This document shows, in pieces, positions 5,337-5,602 of a stretch of DNA of 5,602 nt (positions are counted from its first letter, which is position 1; each line of letters begins with the position of its first letter). Under the pieces are notes generated by a model. The model ran no database searches, was not told where the DNA came from, and was given only the letters and a program-made list of their open reading frames with translations. The stretch is from an uncultured Collinsella sp. (lineage in GTDB: Bacteria; Actinomycetota; Coriobacteriia; Coriobacteriales; Coriobacteriaceae). The translations under genes were made by a program, and so were the position numbers. The stretch is taken from assembly GCA_905194675.1 (NCBI GenBank), contig CAJJTG010000074.1:1-5602 (forward strand). Reading direction: 5' to 3'.

Positions 5337-5602
5337 ATGAAAAAGAAGGCCTTTGCGATTCTCACCCTCTGCATGAGTCTCTTTGCCGCAGTTGCCCTGG
5401 TGGGCTGCGGTGGCAGCGGCGCTACCGGCAGTGGTGGTGGCGGCGGAGCAGAAAAGCCAGCCGTGGATATGAGGACCGACTTCATTTGGTTTAAGGTCGA
5501 GGTCCCCGAGGGCGTCGAGATCACCGACGTCGCCGGCGACACCGCCGACAGGGCCCAGTTTAAGTTCACCGAGAGCGAGCACGCCAGCGACCGCTTCATC
5601 CC
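5337..5602 (+). CDS. Small secreted lipoprotein, tandem paralogue 2 (3' end outside the window)
   Basis: Eighty-eight residues are visible before the window ends. The signal peptide has lipobox LVGC with Cys24, exactly as in the upstream gene, and 17 of the first 24 residues are identical. A Gly-rich linker (25-37) precedes TDFIWFKVEVPEGV (47-60), which differs from the first paralogue at one residue in 14. The resemblance goes on with AGDTADRAQFKF (66-77) and HASDRFI (82-88). The linker is shorter by three residues. GAGGAGG (5322-5328) stands 8 nt before the ATG, the same spacing as in the first gene. No convincing promoter pair was found in the 137 nt after the terminator; TACAGT at 5284-5289 is a possible -10 without a -35. 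Function is unknown; the product is expected on the outer face of the membrane. Confidence 0.9.
   Translation, partial: MKKKAFAILTLCMSLFAAVALVGCGGSGATGSGGGGGAEKPAVDMRTDFIWFKVEVPEGVEITDVAGDTADRAQFKFTESEHASDRFI

Noticed and set aside
1..5602. tRNA, rRNA, CRISPR array, transposase gene or phage gene
   Set aside because: I found no cloverleaf-like sequence, no regularly spaced repeats and no frame resembling a transposase, integrase or phage structural protein in either strand.

Overview
The window looks like a chromosomal segment of a high-GC Gram-positive gut actinobacterium of the class Coriobacteriia, most likely a Collinsella-like organism. This rests on GC-rich third codon positions, strong AAGGAGG-type ribosome binding sites, a C69-family dipeptidase and a split folate C1 module next to small Gly-linker lipoproteins. 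The genus is an inference from gene style, not from a marker gene.

Layout from left to right. Positions 1-601 (minus strand) hold a small phasin-like protein followed by the N-terminus of an acidic, unrecognised protein that runs off the left edge. Positions 685-731 are a clear intrinsic terminator, on the minus strand, for the next gene. Positions 750-2273 (minus) encode a cytoplasmic C69-family Ntn-hydrolase dipeptidase. Its Shine-Dalgarno sequence places the start so that the predicted nucleophile is Cys3. Positions 2280-2638 are an AT-rich intergenic stretch. It contains a 230-bp element bounded by 31-bp near-perfect inverted repeats, with internal hairpins and a promoter-like sequence pointing at the dipeptidase gene. 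Positions 2639-4128 (minus) are a tightly coupled fchA-folD pair. Positions 4129-4504 are a divergent intergenic region carrying the likely fchA promoter. Positions 4505-5602 (plus) are two tandem paralogous lipoprotein genes, the second cut by the window edge. Each is preceded by an identical 18-bp motif, and a terminator lies between them.

How the genes work together. FchA and FolD catalyse consecutive steps between methylene-THF, methenyl-THF and 10-formyl-THF. The FolD here has lost two residues known to be needed for the cyclohydrolase half-reaction: the Lys of YxxxK is Ala52, and the Gln of QLPLP is Phe96. The sequence therefore suggests a division of labour, with FolD acting as dehydrogenase only and FchA supplying the cyclohydrolase. 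The dipeptidase would recycle peptides in the cytoplasm. The lipoproteins are surface-anchored proteins of unknown role.

The items most worth following up are the specialised FolD/FchA pair, the inverted-repeat element upstream of the dipeptidase gene (either a miniature mobile element or an invertible promoter), and the shared 18-bp motif ahead of the duplicated lipoprotein genes.
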